From: Myrmaecium sp. VS I D KN 1
Lineage: Eukaryota; Ascomycota; Dothideomycetes; Valsariales; Valsariaceae
Length of the DNA: 64,000 nucleotides
Reading direction: 5' to 3'
NCBI GenBank assembly: GCA_019775845.1
Contig: JADQAV010000015.1
Span: 372,001-436,000 of the forward strand
Each line of letters starts with the position of its first letter. The stretch's first letter is position 1. The notes beneath the pieces are model-generated. The model saw only the letters and a list, made by a program, of their open reading frames with translations, had not been told where the DNA came from and did not search any database. Made by a program: the position numbers and the translations under genes. Positions 43,278 through 54,219 of this stretch are shown piece after piece.

Positions 43278-44788
43278 ATGGCATCCCTAATTCAAAAATC
43301 CATCCCATCCCGCTTTTCCTCCGACCCTTCCACCTCCCCTTCCACGACGCCCGAAAACAGCAAGAAGAAAGAGAAAGAGAAGAAGGAGAAATACAAACTC
43401 ATCCTCACCGCCGGCCCGTCAATGACCGACGAGTCCACCCACCAAACCGTCCACGTCAACAGCGACGCCCCGCTGCGAATCGAGAACGACTCCATGACGG
43501 TCTTCCTCAAAGTCTCTATCCGGGATTTCAATGGTAAAGCACACAACAATTAGGGAAAAACCCAAGTATCCTTACGCCCCCACCTCACAGCTAACTAACT
43601 GCCCGCCTATAAAGGCCTACCACCCACCAGCCCCCCTCCAGCAGCTACCTCGCCGACCCCTCCCGCCGCACCGCCAAATACTCCATCCGCTTCTCCTTCA
43701 TGCCCAAGACGCCGATCCCCGGCCGCGCCCTGCTGCTGGGCTTCCAGCTCACCCGTCCGATCCGGGACCGGCTGCCGCCCGGGTTCAAGGGCATCATGAA
43801 CGTCGTGACCACCCTCATCGACCCCTCCATCACCTGGGACGCCTACAACGACACGCCCTACCTCTTCGGTCCCGCGCTCGCCGGGCTGTTCGCGCTGAGG
43901 ATCGGGGAGAGGGTGGCGCCGGGGCAGGAGGAGGTGATGGGGAGGAGCTTTGACATTGTGCATGAAGGCGCGTCGGGAGACGGTGCGCGCGTTAGGGCGG
44001 AGGCGAAGATGCCGGAGCAGGCGGGGAAGCGCAGGAAATACTATCGCTCGCAGAGGAATTTGGACGGTTTCACCTTCGAGCCCGGCCGGCTGTACCAAGG
44101 CGATTTCTTCAACGGATACCTCGACTTTGCGAATTACGCCGTCCATGTTCCGGGGGTAAATATGAGTGTTGTGAAGTGGATCGATGAAAAGACGCATACG
44201 CTGCGGTTTGTGGTGAAGAATGGATCGACGGATGAGGTGTATCTTGTGGTGGTGTTCAGGATGATGTTCGGAGCGGCCCTGGAAGAAGAAACGCAGAAGC
44301 AGCAACTCGAGAGCCGAAAAAGGACAGAAAAGACGGATGTAGAGCACGGAGACCAAAAAATAGATGAGCAGCAGGAGCATGACGTACAAAGTGAGCGTAT
44401 AACAGTAAGGGAAGACGGACATGACGAAGAGAGACCGAAGGAGACACATGCAAACGCTGGATCACAAGATGATGATTACGAGCCCAGCACGGCTGATCAG
44501 CCTCCACCAGATGAGAAGCAGGAGCCTGACGATCAAGCCTCGTGGTACCAGACAGCCAAAACACTGGTCTCCGCGCTCTCCGCTATGATCGGATTTTTGA
44601 CACCAGGATCCGTAACACCAGAGGAGGAAAAAGAACAACACGATCAAGGAGAAGAACAAGAAGACCGAAGCTCGCAGACAGACCAGCATGTACCAGGTCA
44701 AGCATATAGTGGGTCTAGACCGGCTCCAGGTCGTATCCCAACCGTAGATGTCGAAGACTTCCTGAGGAACCAAAGCCAAAGCAGATGA
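43278..44788 (+). CDS. DUF1769-family protein with an apparent frame break
   Basis: A fungal protein of unknown function. Exon 1 (43278..43533) encodes YKLILTAGPSMTDESTHQTV and LRIENDSMTVFLKVSIRDFNG, the DUF1769 start. A GTAAAG donor and an AAAG acceptor (exon from 43615) restore GLPPTSPP. The rest (SSSYLADPSRRTAKYSIRFS, PIRDRLPPGFKGIM, YLFGPALAGLFALRI) is in another frame from about 43638. No AG acceptor in 43540-43650 repairs the phase, and a run of six C at 43631-43636 is exactly where one more C would do so. This is either a homopolymer reading error or a real one-base loss. The family core ends near residue 330 of the joined protein. A long Glu/Gln/Asp-rich disordered tail follows. Confidence 0.72.
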
Positions 44789-44838
44789 TGTCAGTAAACA
44801 GACATTACACCATAATGTATTCAGTTCTAGATGGTCTA

Positions 44839-46307
44839 TCAGTGTTGCGCCCAGACGATCTCAAGCTCAATGGGATGCTCGGAAACATAAATAGGTTCCT
44901 GCTTGGTTCCGTGCGGGAATTCAGCTGCATAGAACGTCGTCCTCTCGCCGTCGACAGATAACGTCTCGTTGACGTTGGTGAATACAGTGGGTTGTTGCAC
45001 CCGAGTATTACAGGCCAGTTTGCCTTGGTAAAGAGCGCAGTCGCCCCGGCGGGTGGATAGAGTGAAGCCATCATCTAAAACTCGTCAGCTGGCAGAACAG
45101 CGCAAGCAGTCGTGGTAAGGGATCGCGTCGTTCTGATGCTGTACATACCCTGTTTTGTTGCACTAAACGTAGCACATCCACCAGACGCGTACCATCTGCC
45201 GGAGGTGATAAGACACCCTGTCGATCTTTCTTCGGTATACACTTTCAGGAACCCCTTGCCAGAGAAAGGCGCGGAGGTTCCCGTCGGCGCATGGTGCCGC
45301 GTCGTAGTCGCTGTTGTCGTAGTGCTCGTCCCCTTCTTCTTCGGCAAATATTTGATTCCCGTGCTGGGACATTGCTTGTTGCGGGGAAGGGGACTACCGC
45401 GGACGCCAGACCAGTCAGGATCGACGGGGACAAAGTCGCCGGCCTGAAGAGATCCGCGGACGAGGAAATGGTACCATATCTCCCGCAACTCCCCGTGATC
45501 GCACGCGATCACCGGTGGATGGCCCCGAGGCGCGGTGAGAGCGGCGCGGATCTCGTTCAGACTGTACGTGCGGTCTTCAGAGGGGACGATGCTGGCATTG
45601 GCGAGCCACTGCCACAGATAAGCGTTAACCCCTCTTGCGCGACCGGAACCCTGACAGAAGACGTACCTGGTATGACGGCAACTGCTCAAACACGTCCTTT
45701 GCACGTTGGAAGTAGTCCACCACCTCCTCACCACGTTTGTAGTTATCGTAACATTTGGGCTCCAAGGTGCTCACGCACGTTCCGTGCTTCGACCACTCGT
45801 GTACCCATAGATGCTCGTCTCCCTCGATGCCCTTCCAATATTTCGACATGAACTCCACCAGATCTTCCCTTCCAAACGACTTCAGGAGAGGACCGATGGC
45901 GGCATAGACGCGGGAGGGGTCGCAGCTCGAGTCGTACGTCCCATCGCAATGGTCGGGCCTGCACAGCATGTCAATGGCGATGTCCACGCGCATGAGAAAG
46001 GCGAACCATACCACAACCCATGGATGGTCCAGGAGTCTGCCGGTCCCAGGTAGTCGTAGCGCGATTGCGACGGGTCGGAGTTCCAGAACTGCGTCGCGGA
46101 GATCTGACCGCCGGGCGCGTTGAAGCAGCATAGGTTCTCCACGACGGAGCTGTTGCGGCAGCTTAACTGTGCGTTCGGGCAGCTCGAGAAGGATGACTCG
46201 CGGAGGACATCTTGTTGCTCGGGCGCGAGGAAGACCTGACTCCCGGCCGCCAGCCCAGCAAGCTTCCGGATGGAAGGTATCCCGTCGAGGAAGCTAGGCC
46301 AAGCCAT
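44839..46307 (-). CDS. Ribonuclease T2 with C-terminal extension (Rny1-like)
   Basis: An acid endoribonuclease that cuts RNA through a 2',3'-cyclic phosphate, normally secreted or vacuolar. The coding sequence is complement(44839..45074, 45149..45608, 45667..45958, 46012..46307), 427 aa, with introns of 74, 58 and 53 nt. Active-site motif I is WTIHGLWPDHC with His96, formed across intron 1, and motif II is HLWVHEWSKHGTC with His152, Glu153 and His157. Many Cys fit the family disulphides. After about residue 285 a Thr-rich linker leads to an extension with KGFLKVYTEERSTGCLITSG and DGFTLSTRRGDCALYQG, known in the fungal Rny1 group. The start is at 46307; an in-frame ATG-less extension to 46382 is possible. 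The N-terminus is only a weak signal peptide. Confidence 0.88.
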
Positions 46308-48052
46308 GAGGATAGCGAGACGATATTGTATGCCCGGTGATTTTGGGGATACAGTACTTAAGGCGAATGAGTGAAAGGACACGAAGGACAGCTTGCAATC
46401 CAGGTTCGAAGACCGGAGGTAGCGGTGACGCGGAGATCGACGTGGTCACGGGAAAGATGGAGATGCAGATGATAAGAGCTGCCTTGCTCGGAGTATCCAG
46501 GTCGTCGGTGCCTCGGACAACGAGGTGGCAGGGTGGCGGTTAAAGGTGCATAGCGTCAACCATGACTGAGTATAAAAGCCGCCGCCTCATAACTCAGCAC
46601 AAGCAAGGTGGGATTGACCATGAGGTCGAAGATTGTAACGACAGTGTCCTGCGAGAGGGACACCTCGTGTGTAGTAAGAACTGGACACTCGGTTGGGTAT
46701 GCCGCATAAGGGCCGCGGGAGCTCATGGAGCGCCCCCGGACAGCACTGACCAATCAACTCGGACTTTGCGGGGCACCTCATCCGACGTCACCTGCATGCA
46801 GAACTCGGGGTAATCTGCGCCCGATCCATCACCCATCCGACTTCTATCAGACTCACTCCCGGAGAAGCCCGCGATCAGAAGCACCTTCTTCCATCTTATC
46901 CTCTCATGTCCTTCTTCAGACCTCCGCGCCGGAAATCAGAGCTGGCGTGAGAGGGTTTTGAACGTCGGAATGTCTCGAGGCGTCTGGAAGGCTTTGCAAC
47001 GTTCACGCCAACACTGACAGTGCACCGGCTGTCCGTATATCAAGTTAGAGCTTAGACTGTCTCCATACCGAGCCTTGACCCAAATGTCATCGTAACGCGC
47101 CACTCTGGACAAACCGCCGTGGATGTGGTGGCCTTCACAGCCTGGTACTCTCAACGGAATTCTCCTCATGCTCTTCTCTCGATATTCTTCAGCTCAGAGC
47201 AGCTTGGCCCTGGTCTGATGGCATGGGAATCGCATAGTGGACGGATTGCCGCCGATATGCTGAGGAGGAGGTGAACTTTCTCTCCGAATCGAACTTCAAT
47301 TCAGTACATGCTTAGTGCTTGGACCCGTGACTGCCTTTCCCAATGCCGGCGCGAGCCGGAAGCCAGCCAGCCAAAGAACCAATCTCACTTCGGATCCGAG
47401 GTAGCAATTCCTGCACCCCACGCCGGATGTCAGCCTTCATGGCCTCGCCACCTTACTCTGGTCGGCCTTGCTACTGTGACCGTTGGCCGCCGGCTTCCGT
47501 GATGGTGTACGGTGAAGTGAGGGGACTTCCACTTCGGTCTTGGTAGCTTGCATGAGTAAGCGAGGTGCAGATTAACCCCTGCCTTCAGGCCCCCTTCTGA
47601 AAGGGCACAGAGTACAATCAAGCAATGAGGTTTCGCCTATCGGTTACTCTGCAATAAGGCCCGCTGCATGATTGCCGCACGTGCATGATAATCCACTCAA
47701 GCATTCAGCTCTGGTTCGTTGGATGGACTTTGTCATGGCCCCCTCTGGCATTCTGGCGAGGTGGAGCTGTCTGACACACATCCAGACTCCAGCCCAGTTA
47801 AAGCTTGCAGCTCTCTAAAAAGATGCCTCCCCTCCAGGCTCTGCCTTTTGTTTTTCTTTACCTCGTGCTTTCGCGTCTCTCAGGAGCGCCCACCCCGAAT
47901 TGGATGAGTTTCGCTATGTTAACCCCTTGACTTGGTCGATCGCAGTTGGGTGATTAACCGAGAAGACGTTCAGCCTTGCGGCGTCGAGCACTTCCGAATA
48001 CATCGTGAACGACGACACCTTGTCTGATTCGTCGAAATTCATTCGCACCACA
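46308..48052. other. Long intergenic stretch, no supported gene
   Basis: 1.75 kb between the divergent RNase T2 (-) and kelch (+) genes. A canonical TATAAAAG at 46571-46578 on the + strand has no gene just downstream. Short frames on both strands lack motifs. CT-rich DNA before 48053 probably belongs to the kelch gene promoter. Confidence 0.45.
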
Positions 48053-50308
48053 ATGACCGATTCAGGAACTTTACCACGCAACCATGCTTTGCACCGGGTC
48101 CTCTGTGGCATCATATTTCTTTGCATACCTCTGTCTTGTATGGCTCAGGCGGTCGCTCCATCATTGATCGATCCGGTGAAGAATATGTGCTCAAGATGGC
48201 AGCACCAGAGTGAGTTTCCCTTCTTATCCTACCACTTCTCTCGGACGAGGATTGACTGGAAATCGTAGCTACTGTTAAGGATGGCACGCTTTACATCGAC
48301 GGTGGTGCCCAGACTTTCAACCTGACCAAAGGAGGCAACAGGACCAACGATCTATTGGGAGTCAGTAAGTAGGAAGAACAAGAGATGCTGGTCGCTCAAG
48401 CACTGATAGACCTCCCGCGTAGACGAGTACATCATCGAGGTTAGCCTTAAAGAAACTTGGAATTGGTGGACCAACGTCACCGAGACCGCTTACAACAAAT
48501 CCACCAACCCCACGACTGGCATTACCCCATTTACCGGCGTTGTGCGCGGTACTGCATGGTCCGGACCCGCCTCTGATTCGCGCATCTACACATTCGGCGG
48601 CACCTCCTACCGCGGAAACACCTCTTTTACGGGCTGGTCCACGATACCGTCGGTTCAGAATCCGTTATGGTCATACGACACGAAGACGCGAGAATGGGAC
48701 ACTTTCAAAAGCGACATCGAGACTGTTCCCAGCTACGGATCTTCAGCCGAAGCGCCAGACCTAGGACTTGGGTTTTATCTTAACGGCCAGGTGGACGGCG
48801 GCACCAGCTACTCAACAAGTGACTATATACCGGACAAGACGTTCCCTCTGGAAGGGATGGTAGTTGTGAACTTGACTGATCAAACCATGAAGAACATAAC
48901 CACTCCAGGACTCCCAGACAACTATCCAAGAGTCGGTGGAAGCATGGTATACCTGCCCAACGTGGGAAAGAACGGGCTGTTGGTCAGCCTGGCAGGTATG
49001 CACAGAAAGAAGCAAGGCGTGGCGGAGAATTTCACCACCGACGAAGAAATGGTATCTAGAGCCGCTGGCATCTTCAGTCGCGAAACTGAGCCCGGCGCTG
49101 ACACTCTCCAGGTTTCGGTCGACACGGTAGAGATCTTCGACATCTCATCGTACACCGACGATCCCTCGAGTAATGGAACGTGGTACAGCCAGGCCACCAG
49201 CGGCACGATCCCCTCCCCTCGCGTGGATACGTGCGCGATCGCGGTGTCGGCGCCGGACAACTCGTCTCACAATATCTTCGTATACGGTGGCCGTAACCCC
49301 CTGAACGGGACGATATATGATGACATCTATGCTCTGTCGCTTCCGTCGTTCGAGTGGATTAGTGTCTATGGCCCTGGGAGCAGCCCGCGCTGGGGTCACA
49401 CGTGCCATGCGGTGGCGAACAACCGTCAGATGATAACCATCGGGGGCCAAGCGAACACGACGGCCAAAGACTGTGACTGGGAATATAGCGGTGTGGCGAT
49501 TTTCGATCTTACTACCGCATTGTGGGGTGAGTGGGATTGATCCTATCTCCTCAACGGATAGCTTCAGCGGCCTCTGGCCCTCCCTTCAGCTCGTTGGCGG
49601 TCGTGCTGACCAGACACTACAGGCGCCTTCTTCCTCCCCAATTCCAGCGCATACACAGTAACTCATGCGATAAGTGATGTCATCGGCGGCTCGGAAACGG
49701 GAGGTGCGACTATGACCTCGCCATCTGCCGGCTACGCAAGCACAGCTGTTGCTGCCCTCATGAGCGCCACCCGCACCCCTCTTTCAGCCCCTGTCGCAGA
49801 GAAGAAGAGCAGCAAACTATCGTCTGGTGCCATTGCCGGCGCCACCATCGGGTCCGTCGCAGGTGCTTCATTACTTGCTGGGATATTCCTGCTGCTCCTC
49901 CGACGCAGCAAAGCTCGGCGGAACAAAACGCTTCCCTCTTCTTCAGAAACGGAGAACCGGGCCGAGTTGGGCGGACTGGAGAATGAAAAGCAGGAGCTCA
50001 ACGCGGAGGATCGGGCGGCAGAAATTGCCGAGGACGGTCAGAGACATGAGCTGAACACCGAGGAGCGAGTGGTGGAGATCGGGGGCGACCGCGGCAAGGA
50101 AGAACTGTTTCTGGCGGAATTGCCGGGGGATGAAGGGCACAGGGCAGAAAAGGAGAAGCATGAGTACGAGGATGTGGAGGCGCACGACGAACGACGAAGA
50201 GAGAAGATACTGCCGCGTTACGTGGAAGTACGGCCAGGGGAAGATGGGCTGGTGCCGGTTGATACGGAGAAAAAAGACGACGACGAACGCGGTGAAGCGA
50301 CAAAGTAA
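48053..50308 (+). CDS. Kelch-repeat single-pass membrane protein
   Basis: The coding sequence joins 48053..48209, 48269..48364, 48423..49526 and 49623..50308 (680 aa), with introns of 59, 58 and 96 nt. The start at 48053 gives an N-terminal signal sequence (VLCGIIFLCIPLSCMAQA). An extracellular beta-propeller-like region follows with kelch-type blades: RIYTFGGTSYRG, SHNIFVYGGRNPLNGTIYDD and RWGHTCHAVANNRQMITIGG, and many N-glycosylation sites. A single membrane segment lies at about 522-545 (GATIGSVAGASLLAGIFLLL) followed by basic stop-transfer RRSKARRN. The cytosolic tail is charged, with an imperfect repeat (QELNAEDRAAEIAEDG, then HELNTEERVVEIGGDR). Proteins of this plan are common in filamentous fungi. 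A cell-surface adhesion or wall role is plausible but unproven. Confidence 0.87.
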
Positions 50309-50522
50309 TCGAACGTATGTCTTGCATAAGCCTACGGGATACTCAGGGTTGGGCCTTGTACTTCGCGAACCAAGGAAGCTTGAATCCATGGAGATTCGGT
50401 CTATGTTCTTCGTCTGATATTGGCAGAAAGACGATCTTCGAGCGCTTAGACTATCGCTCGGATACTGTCCGCTTCGGAATCGAAGAGAGGACGTCATCCA
50501 CAAGGCCGGCAGCTGCACGAAA

Positions 50523-51431
50523 CTACGAAATGCTCGAGCCGTTCGGACAATCTTCCGGCTCATATATATCCAGTACTTCCAAACCCGGATATTCCGCCCT
50601 GAATCTCTCCGCCAGATAGCGGATTCCCCATTCCTCGCATCGCCTGTGTCCGACGCAAATCACGTCCACACCCACCTCTTTCGCCTTCAGCAAACCTGTC
50701 TCCCTCGGCGCACCCGTCACGTACAATATCCGCTCTCTCGAACCTTCGCGCAACCGTTCCGGATCCACCCAGCCCTCGCACGCCGCAAGTCGCACCGTCC
50801 TCTCCACCGTCTCGGCATTGAACGCGTTCATCAGCGCCAGAACCGTACCCGGCGCGTCCGCACCACCACGACGTTCCCGCCGCTCATCGCCCACTCCCAC
50901 CTCGCAATCCCACCCGCAAAATTCACCCCACACCCTCCTCTTCACCTCCGCGACCCCCATCCCCGTCCGCCCAATCAAACCCACCCTCCTCTCCGCATCG
51001 TTCTTGTAACCCCTCACCTCCACCATCCGCCGCTCCGGCCCCGCACCCCCCAACAACCGCCCCGCCAACACCGCGTTCCATCCCACCGTCAACCGCTCAT
51101 CGAACACCGCATGACTGGCCAGGATCAAGCTGCCAGCCCGCACGCGCCGCCGGTCGAGCGCGAAGGGGCGGTGTAGGAAGCCGACGCTGGAGGGGCGGGC
51201 GTTGAGCAGGCGGTAGAAGGATGGGGTTGGGGTGATGGCTAGGACGAGCCGGGTGCAGGGCGTGCGGGTGGGGCTGGGCTGGGAGCGGGAGGGGGTGTGG
51301 TAGTGGAATGAAATGTCGTTTGAGGAGGGTGGGAGGAGTGTGGAGAGTGTGGCGGAGAGGTGGGCGTGGGTTGCTGCTGCTGCTGCTGCTGCTGGCGTGG
51401 GTGAGGGGGAGAGGCAGGGGGAGGACGGCAT
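50523..51431 (-). CDS. NIF3-like (NGG1-interacting factor 3) protein
   Basis: A 302-residue single-exon protein. It resembles fungal proteins annotated as NGG1-interacting factor 3-like: FLHRPFALDRRRVRAGSLIL, ASHAVFDERLTVGWNAVLAG, GYKNDAERRVGLIGRTG, and a C-terminal ICVGHRRCEEWGIRYLAERF. His and Asp/Glu residues in these blocks would bind metals in the NIF3 fold, whose enzymatic role is not settled. The N-terminus has an Ala run from GCA/CTG repeats (about 51370-51390) and a Pro/Thr-rich leader that could be spurious. The next Met lies well inside, so the true start is uncertain. It is convergent with the kelch gene, 214 bp away. Confidence 0.62.
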   Translation of the reverse strand: MPSSPCLSPSPTPAAAAAAATHAHLSATLSTLLPPSSNDISFHYHTPSRSQPSPTRTPCTRLVLAITPTPSFYRLLNARPSSVGFLHRPFALDRRRVRAGSLILASHAVFDERLTVGWNAVLAGRLLGGAGPERRMVEVRGYKNDAERRVGLIGRTGMGVAEVKRRVWGEFCGWDCEVGVGDERRERRGGADAPGTVLALMNAFNAETVERTVRLAACEGWVDPERLREGSRERILYVTGAPRETGLLKAKEVGVDVICVGHRRCEEWGIRYLAERFRAEYPGLEVLDIYEPEDCPNGSSIS

Positions 51432-52190
51432 GGTGAGGGAAGTGCCGATATCTGAGAGGGCGTTTTGGTTTCTGGGGAGGTGCTACCTGAGGTGTGGATT
51501 CAAATAAGTACTTGAGTATTATAGGACTCTCCGCTCTAGAAGTTCCGCTAGATGTGATGACCTCATCATTGCCCTCTTGTCCCTTTCAGGGTCCGGCGCC
51601 ATGTTCGACAGGGTCCAACGCCACTAGGTAGCTATTGCTATTAATATGTATATTCCGACTTCATGAGATTGCGATGGGATCACAAAAGAAAAAAAAAGAA
51701 GCTGGTATTCGCATTGGACGCGGAGTTCAGTGATACTGTGAAAGGTAATAATGATTGTGAATAGAGGACAAACTTGACCGTAAGCTGAACAGGGCTGGCC
51801 AAGGAGGTATGAGAAGCATTCGAGTCTAATGTAGAAGACCGGGAAAAGGTGCGGGACGATAGGCCTGAAGTGCGTTAGGCCGTGTTCGGGAAGACTGATC
51901 GAAAGAGGAAGACCCAGGAGAATGAGAGGTTGCCTGAAAGCTGGTACTGTATATAGAAATGTCTCCGCAATGTTCTAGTACTTTATTCAACAGTCTAAAA
52001 GACTGTCACATCGAGCGAGTGAAGTCGTGCCATACATGTTTATGCCAATGGGGTATAATCCGACGGGATGTATACCAAAACTCCAAAAAATCCGAATAGA
52101 AAGGAAACAATAGAGCCCCATCACTCATATTCAAGAAAGCCCATCCCTCCCCAATCTTGAAGTCATATCTTGAAAATCGCCCAGTACTCC
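51432..52190. other. Intergenic, no supported gene
   Basis: 759 bp between the NIF3-like gene start (-) and the end of the next minus-strand gene. It holds an A-rich tract at 51688-51702. I see no gene. Confidence 0.5.
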
Positions 52191-53336
52191 TTACTCCTCC
52201 AGCCCACCATCCTCCCCTTCCTCCTCACATTCACCCTCCGCTATGCTACGCCGCAATAGCTTCTGTTGCTGCTTAGCGCGCCCAGCGAAGCTAGCGTCAG
52301 GAACTGGTTCAGAACATGCGACGACCGGGGTGGGCAGGACGACGCTAGCGCCCGCGGTGCTGCTCTCCTCCGTGATGGCGGAGAGGTTGCGGTGGTGGAG
52401 CCTGGTGGACGGGTGAGTGGCGGTGGCGGCCGATGGATGGTGGTGACGGTGATGGCGATGGTGGTGATGGCGGTGGTGTGAGCCGGGGGGTGTGTGTCCG
52501 CTGCTGTCAGGGCTTGCGGCGGAAGTCGTCTGGCTCAGAGGTGATGAGGGCAATGAGCGTGCCTGCGCTGGTGAAGAGGCAGCAAAGGGATGGTGGGCTT
52601 CGCTGTGCCTCTGACGATGGGGATGCAGCGTCGGTTGAGCACGGCCGAGTTCGCGTGCGGATCCGGTCATGAGGAGGCTGGTGATATGCTCGCACTCCCT
52701 CTTGGTGAGGCCATGGCGGGAGGGTCGGTCGATCCCGTCTTCGTCTAGGCTTTGCGCGTCGGAGACGCTGAGGTTAGAGGATCTCGTGCTGAGCAGGCTG
52801 CCGAGGCGAGGCGTGGACACTCTGAAAGGGGAAGCGTGGTGTGTGGAGGAGACTTTGTGCTCGGTCTGCGAGGGGATAGGTGGAGTGTCTGTGGAGATTG
52901 GTTCTGTAGAGACAGCTATGTAAATGTTAGCATAAATGTATACCGGAGATTGACAGGAGGACGACAGCATACTTTGAGCACCTTGTGCATCAGTAGCCTC
53001 GGATCGAGAGCTCAAGTTGGAGATACTCTTGTTCCTGCTCATCAGGTTCCTGGTCTTGCTCAGGCTCCGAGAGCTCGTCTTCTTGAGGAGGTTCCCAACG
53101 CTCCTCGCCTTGCGAACAGCTTGCGCAACCCCTTCAAGACGTTTGTTGCGCGGACGGGCCTGTCCTGTTTGCGCGTCACCCAGACCTGGCTCATTTAGTA
53201 AGTTCATGTCCTGCTCCGCGATTGATTCATGGTCTGTGGAAGAGATCACGCCAGCCTCGTTGATTTGGTAGGCTTTGCCGGGCGCACCCACCGGAAGGCG
53301 CTCGAGAAACCTCGATGTCGGACGCTGGTTCGACAT
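52191..53336 (-). CDS. Hypothetical Ser/His-rich protein
   Basis: The model is complement(52191..52915, 52973..53336), 362 aa. The 57-nt intron (donor GTATGC, branch GCTAAC, acceptor ACATAG) contains no stop, so the frame also reads through it. Without the intron AQ joins TVSTEPIS, while with it a hydrophobic stretch YIYANIYIAV is added. The protein is Ser/Arg-rich and probably disordered. It has a basic patch of repeated SRSLSKTRNLMSRNKSISN and a His-rich tract (HHRHHHHRHHRHHH) at about 275-290. ECEHITSLLMTGSARELGRA is the only segment that looks helical and ordered. The C-terminus is acidic. I do not recognise a family; composition suggests a phosphorylated regulatory protein. Confidence 0.6.
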   Translation of the reverse strand: MSNQRPTSRFLERLPVGAPGKAYQINEAGVISSTDHESIAEQDMNLLNEPGLGDAQTGQARPRNKRLEGVAQAVRKARSVGNLLKKTSSRSLSKTRNLMSRNKSISNLSSRSEATDAQGAQSMLSSSCQSPVYIYANIYIAVSTEPISTDTPPIPSQTEHKVSSTHHASPFRVSTPRLGSLLSTRSSNLSVSDAQSLDEDGIDRPSRHGLTKRECEHITSLLMTGSARELGRAQPTLHPHRQRHSEAHHPFAASSPAQARSLPSSPLSQTTSAASPDSSGHTPPGSHHRHHHHRHHRHHHPSAATATHPSTRLHHRNLSAITEESSTAGASVVLPTPVVACSEPVPDASFAGRAKQQQKLLRRSIAEGECEEEGEDGGLEE

Positions 53337-54219
53337 GTTGGGGTTTCTGTGGTCAGTATATTAGGTGGTGTTCTGGATATCCAGGTCGTCTGTCGATGGG
53401 AATAAACTTGGGGGTTTAGAACAAGGACGGGAATAGTTTGTTTATACATGAAGCGTTATATAAGTGTGAAAATTGCTTGAGCTATGTTCTGTGACGAGCC
53501 ATCTGCGAGCCCAAAAGGGGCGCAAGCATGGCTCCCTTTCACTCTGTTTTGTGCGAAAGACACAGTTCCCAGTAGTGTGACCTAGTGACTAGGGCTCGAA
53601 AGCCGACTCGTGAAGGCGGCGGGCGAACACCGAACGACTGTGACGATATTTTATTCAGTAAGAGCGAAAGCGCCATTCTGATCCGCTTAGTGCGGAGGAA
53701 ATACCGATGAGTATAAAAGGTGCAGAGAAGATGGTCTTTGAAGTAACCTTTGCGGCCCGGTCTGAACAGCAGTCATGTTAGCATCACTATGCCAGTTACA
53801 CGTCAGGCCCAACTGCAGTGACATACCTTTATTCTAGCATACGAAGTGTGACATGCCTCTGGCCATTCAAAAGTGGCACTTCCGAGACGTTGTTTGCAAG
53901 GAATGCCACGTCCTTCACAGGGTGTCGATCTCATTTTGACAGTTTTAAGGGATTTCAAACATCTGACAAAACGCCATGTCTGGCAGCTGGCAGCTTAGGG
54001 TATGTGACAATAGCAGAACGGTGATGAAGAGAATATTTCGAAATTTGTAGAAAAATCGAAAGGGCACAGGCGGTTTAAGTAAGGATTACGAAAGCGACCA
54101 AGAGAAAGGAGGATTTGTAGATTTCATTGTGATCAGTGCAGATATTGCATCGCTACTTCCTTACTTGTTAGAGTGTAGTATCATGCGCAGTGAGACATGT
54201 CGACGGTTCAGACATCCAG
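53337..54219. other. Intergenic with orphan TATA box
   Basis: 883 bp without a convincing gene. A TATAAAAG lies at 53712-53719 on the + strand. The 68-codon frame at 53818-54024 downstream of it lacks an ATG start and any motif. Confidence 0.45.

Noticed and set aside
46395-46430. tRNA-like B-box word GGTTCGAAGACC
   Set aside because: No matching A box or cloverleaf could be drawn around it. No tRNA gene was supported anywhere in the window by eye.
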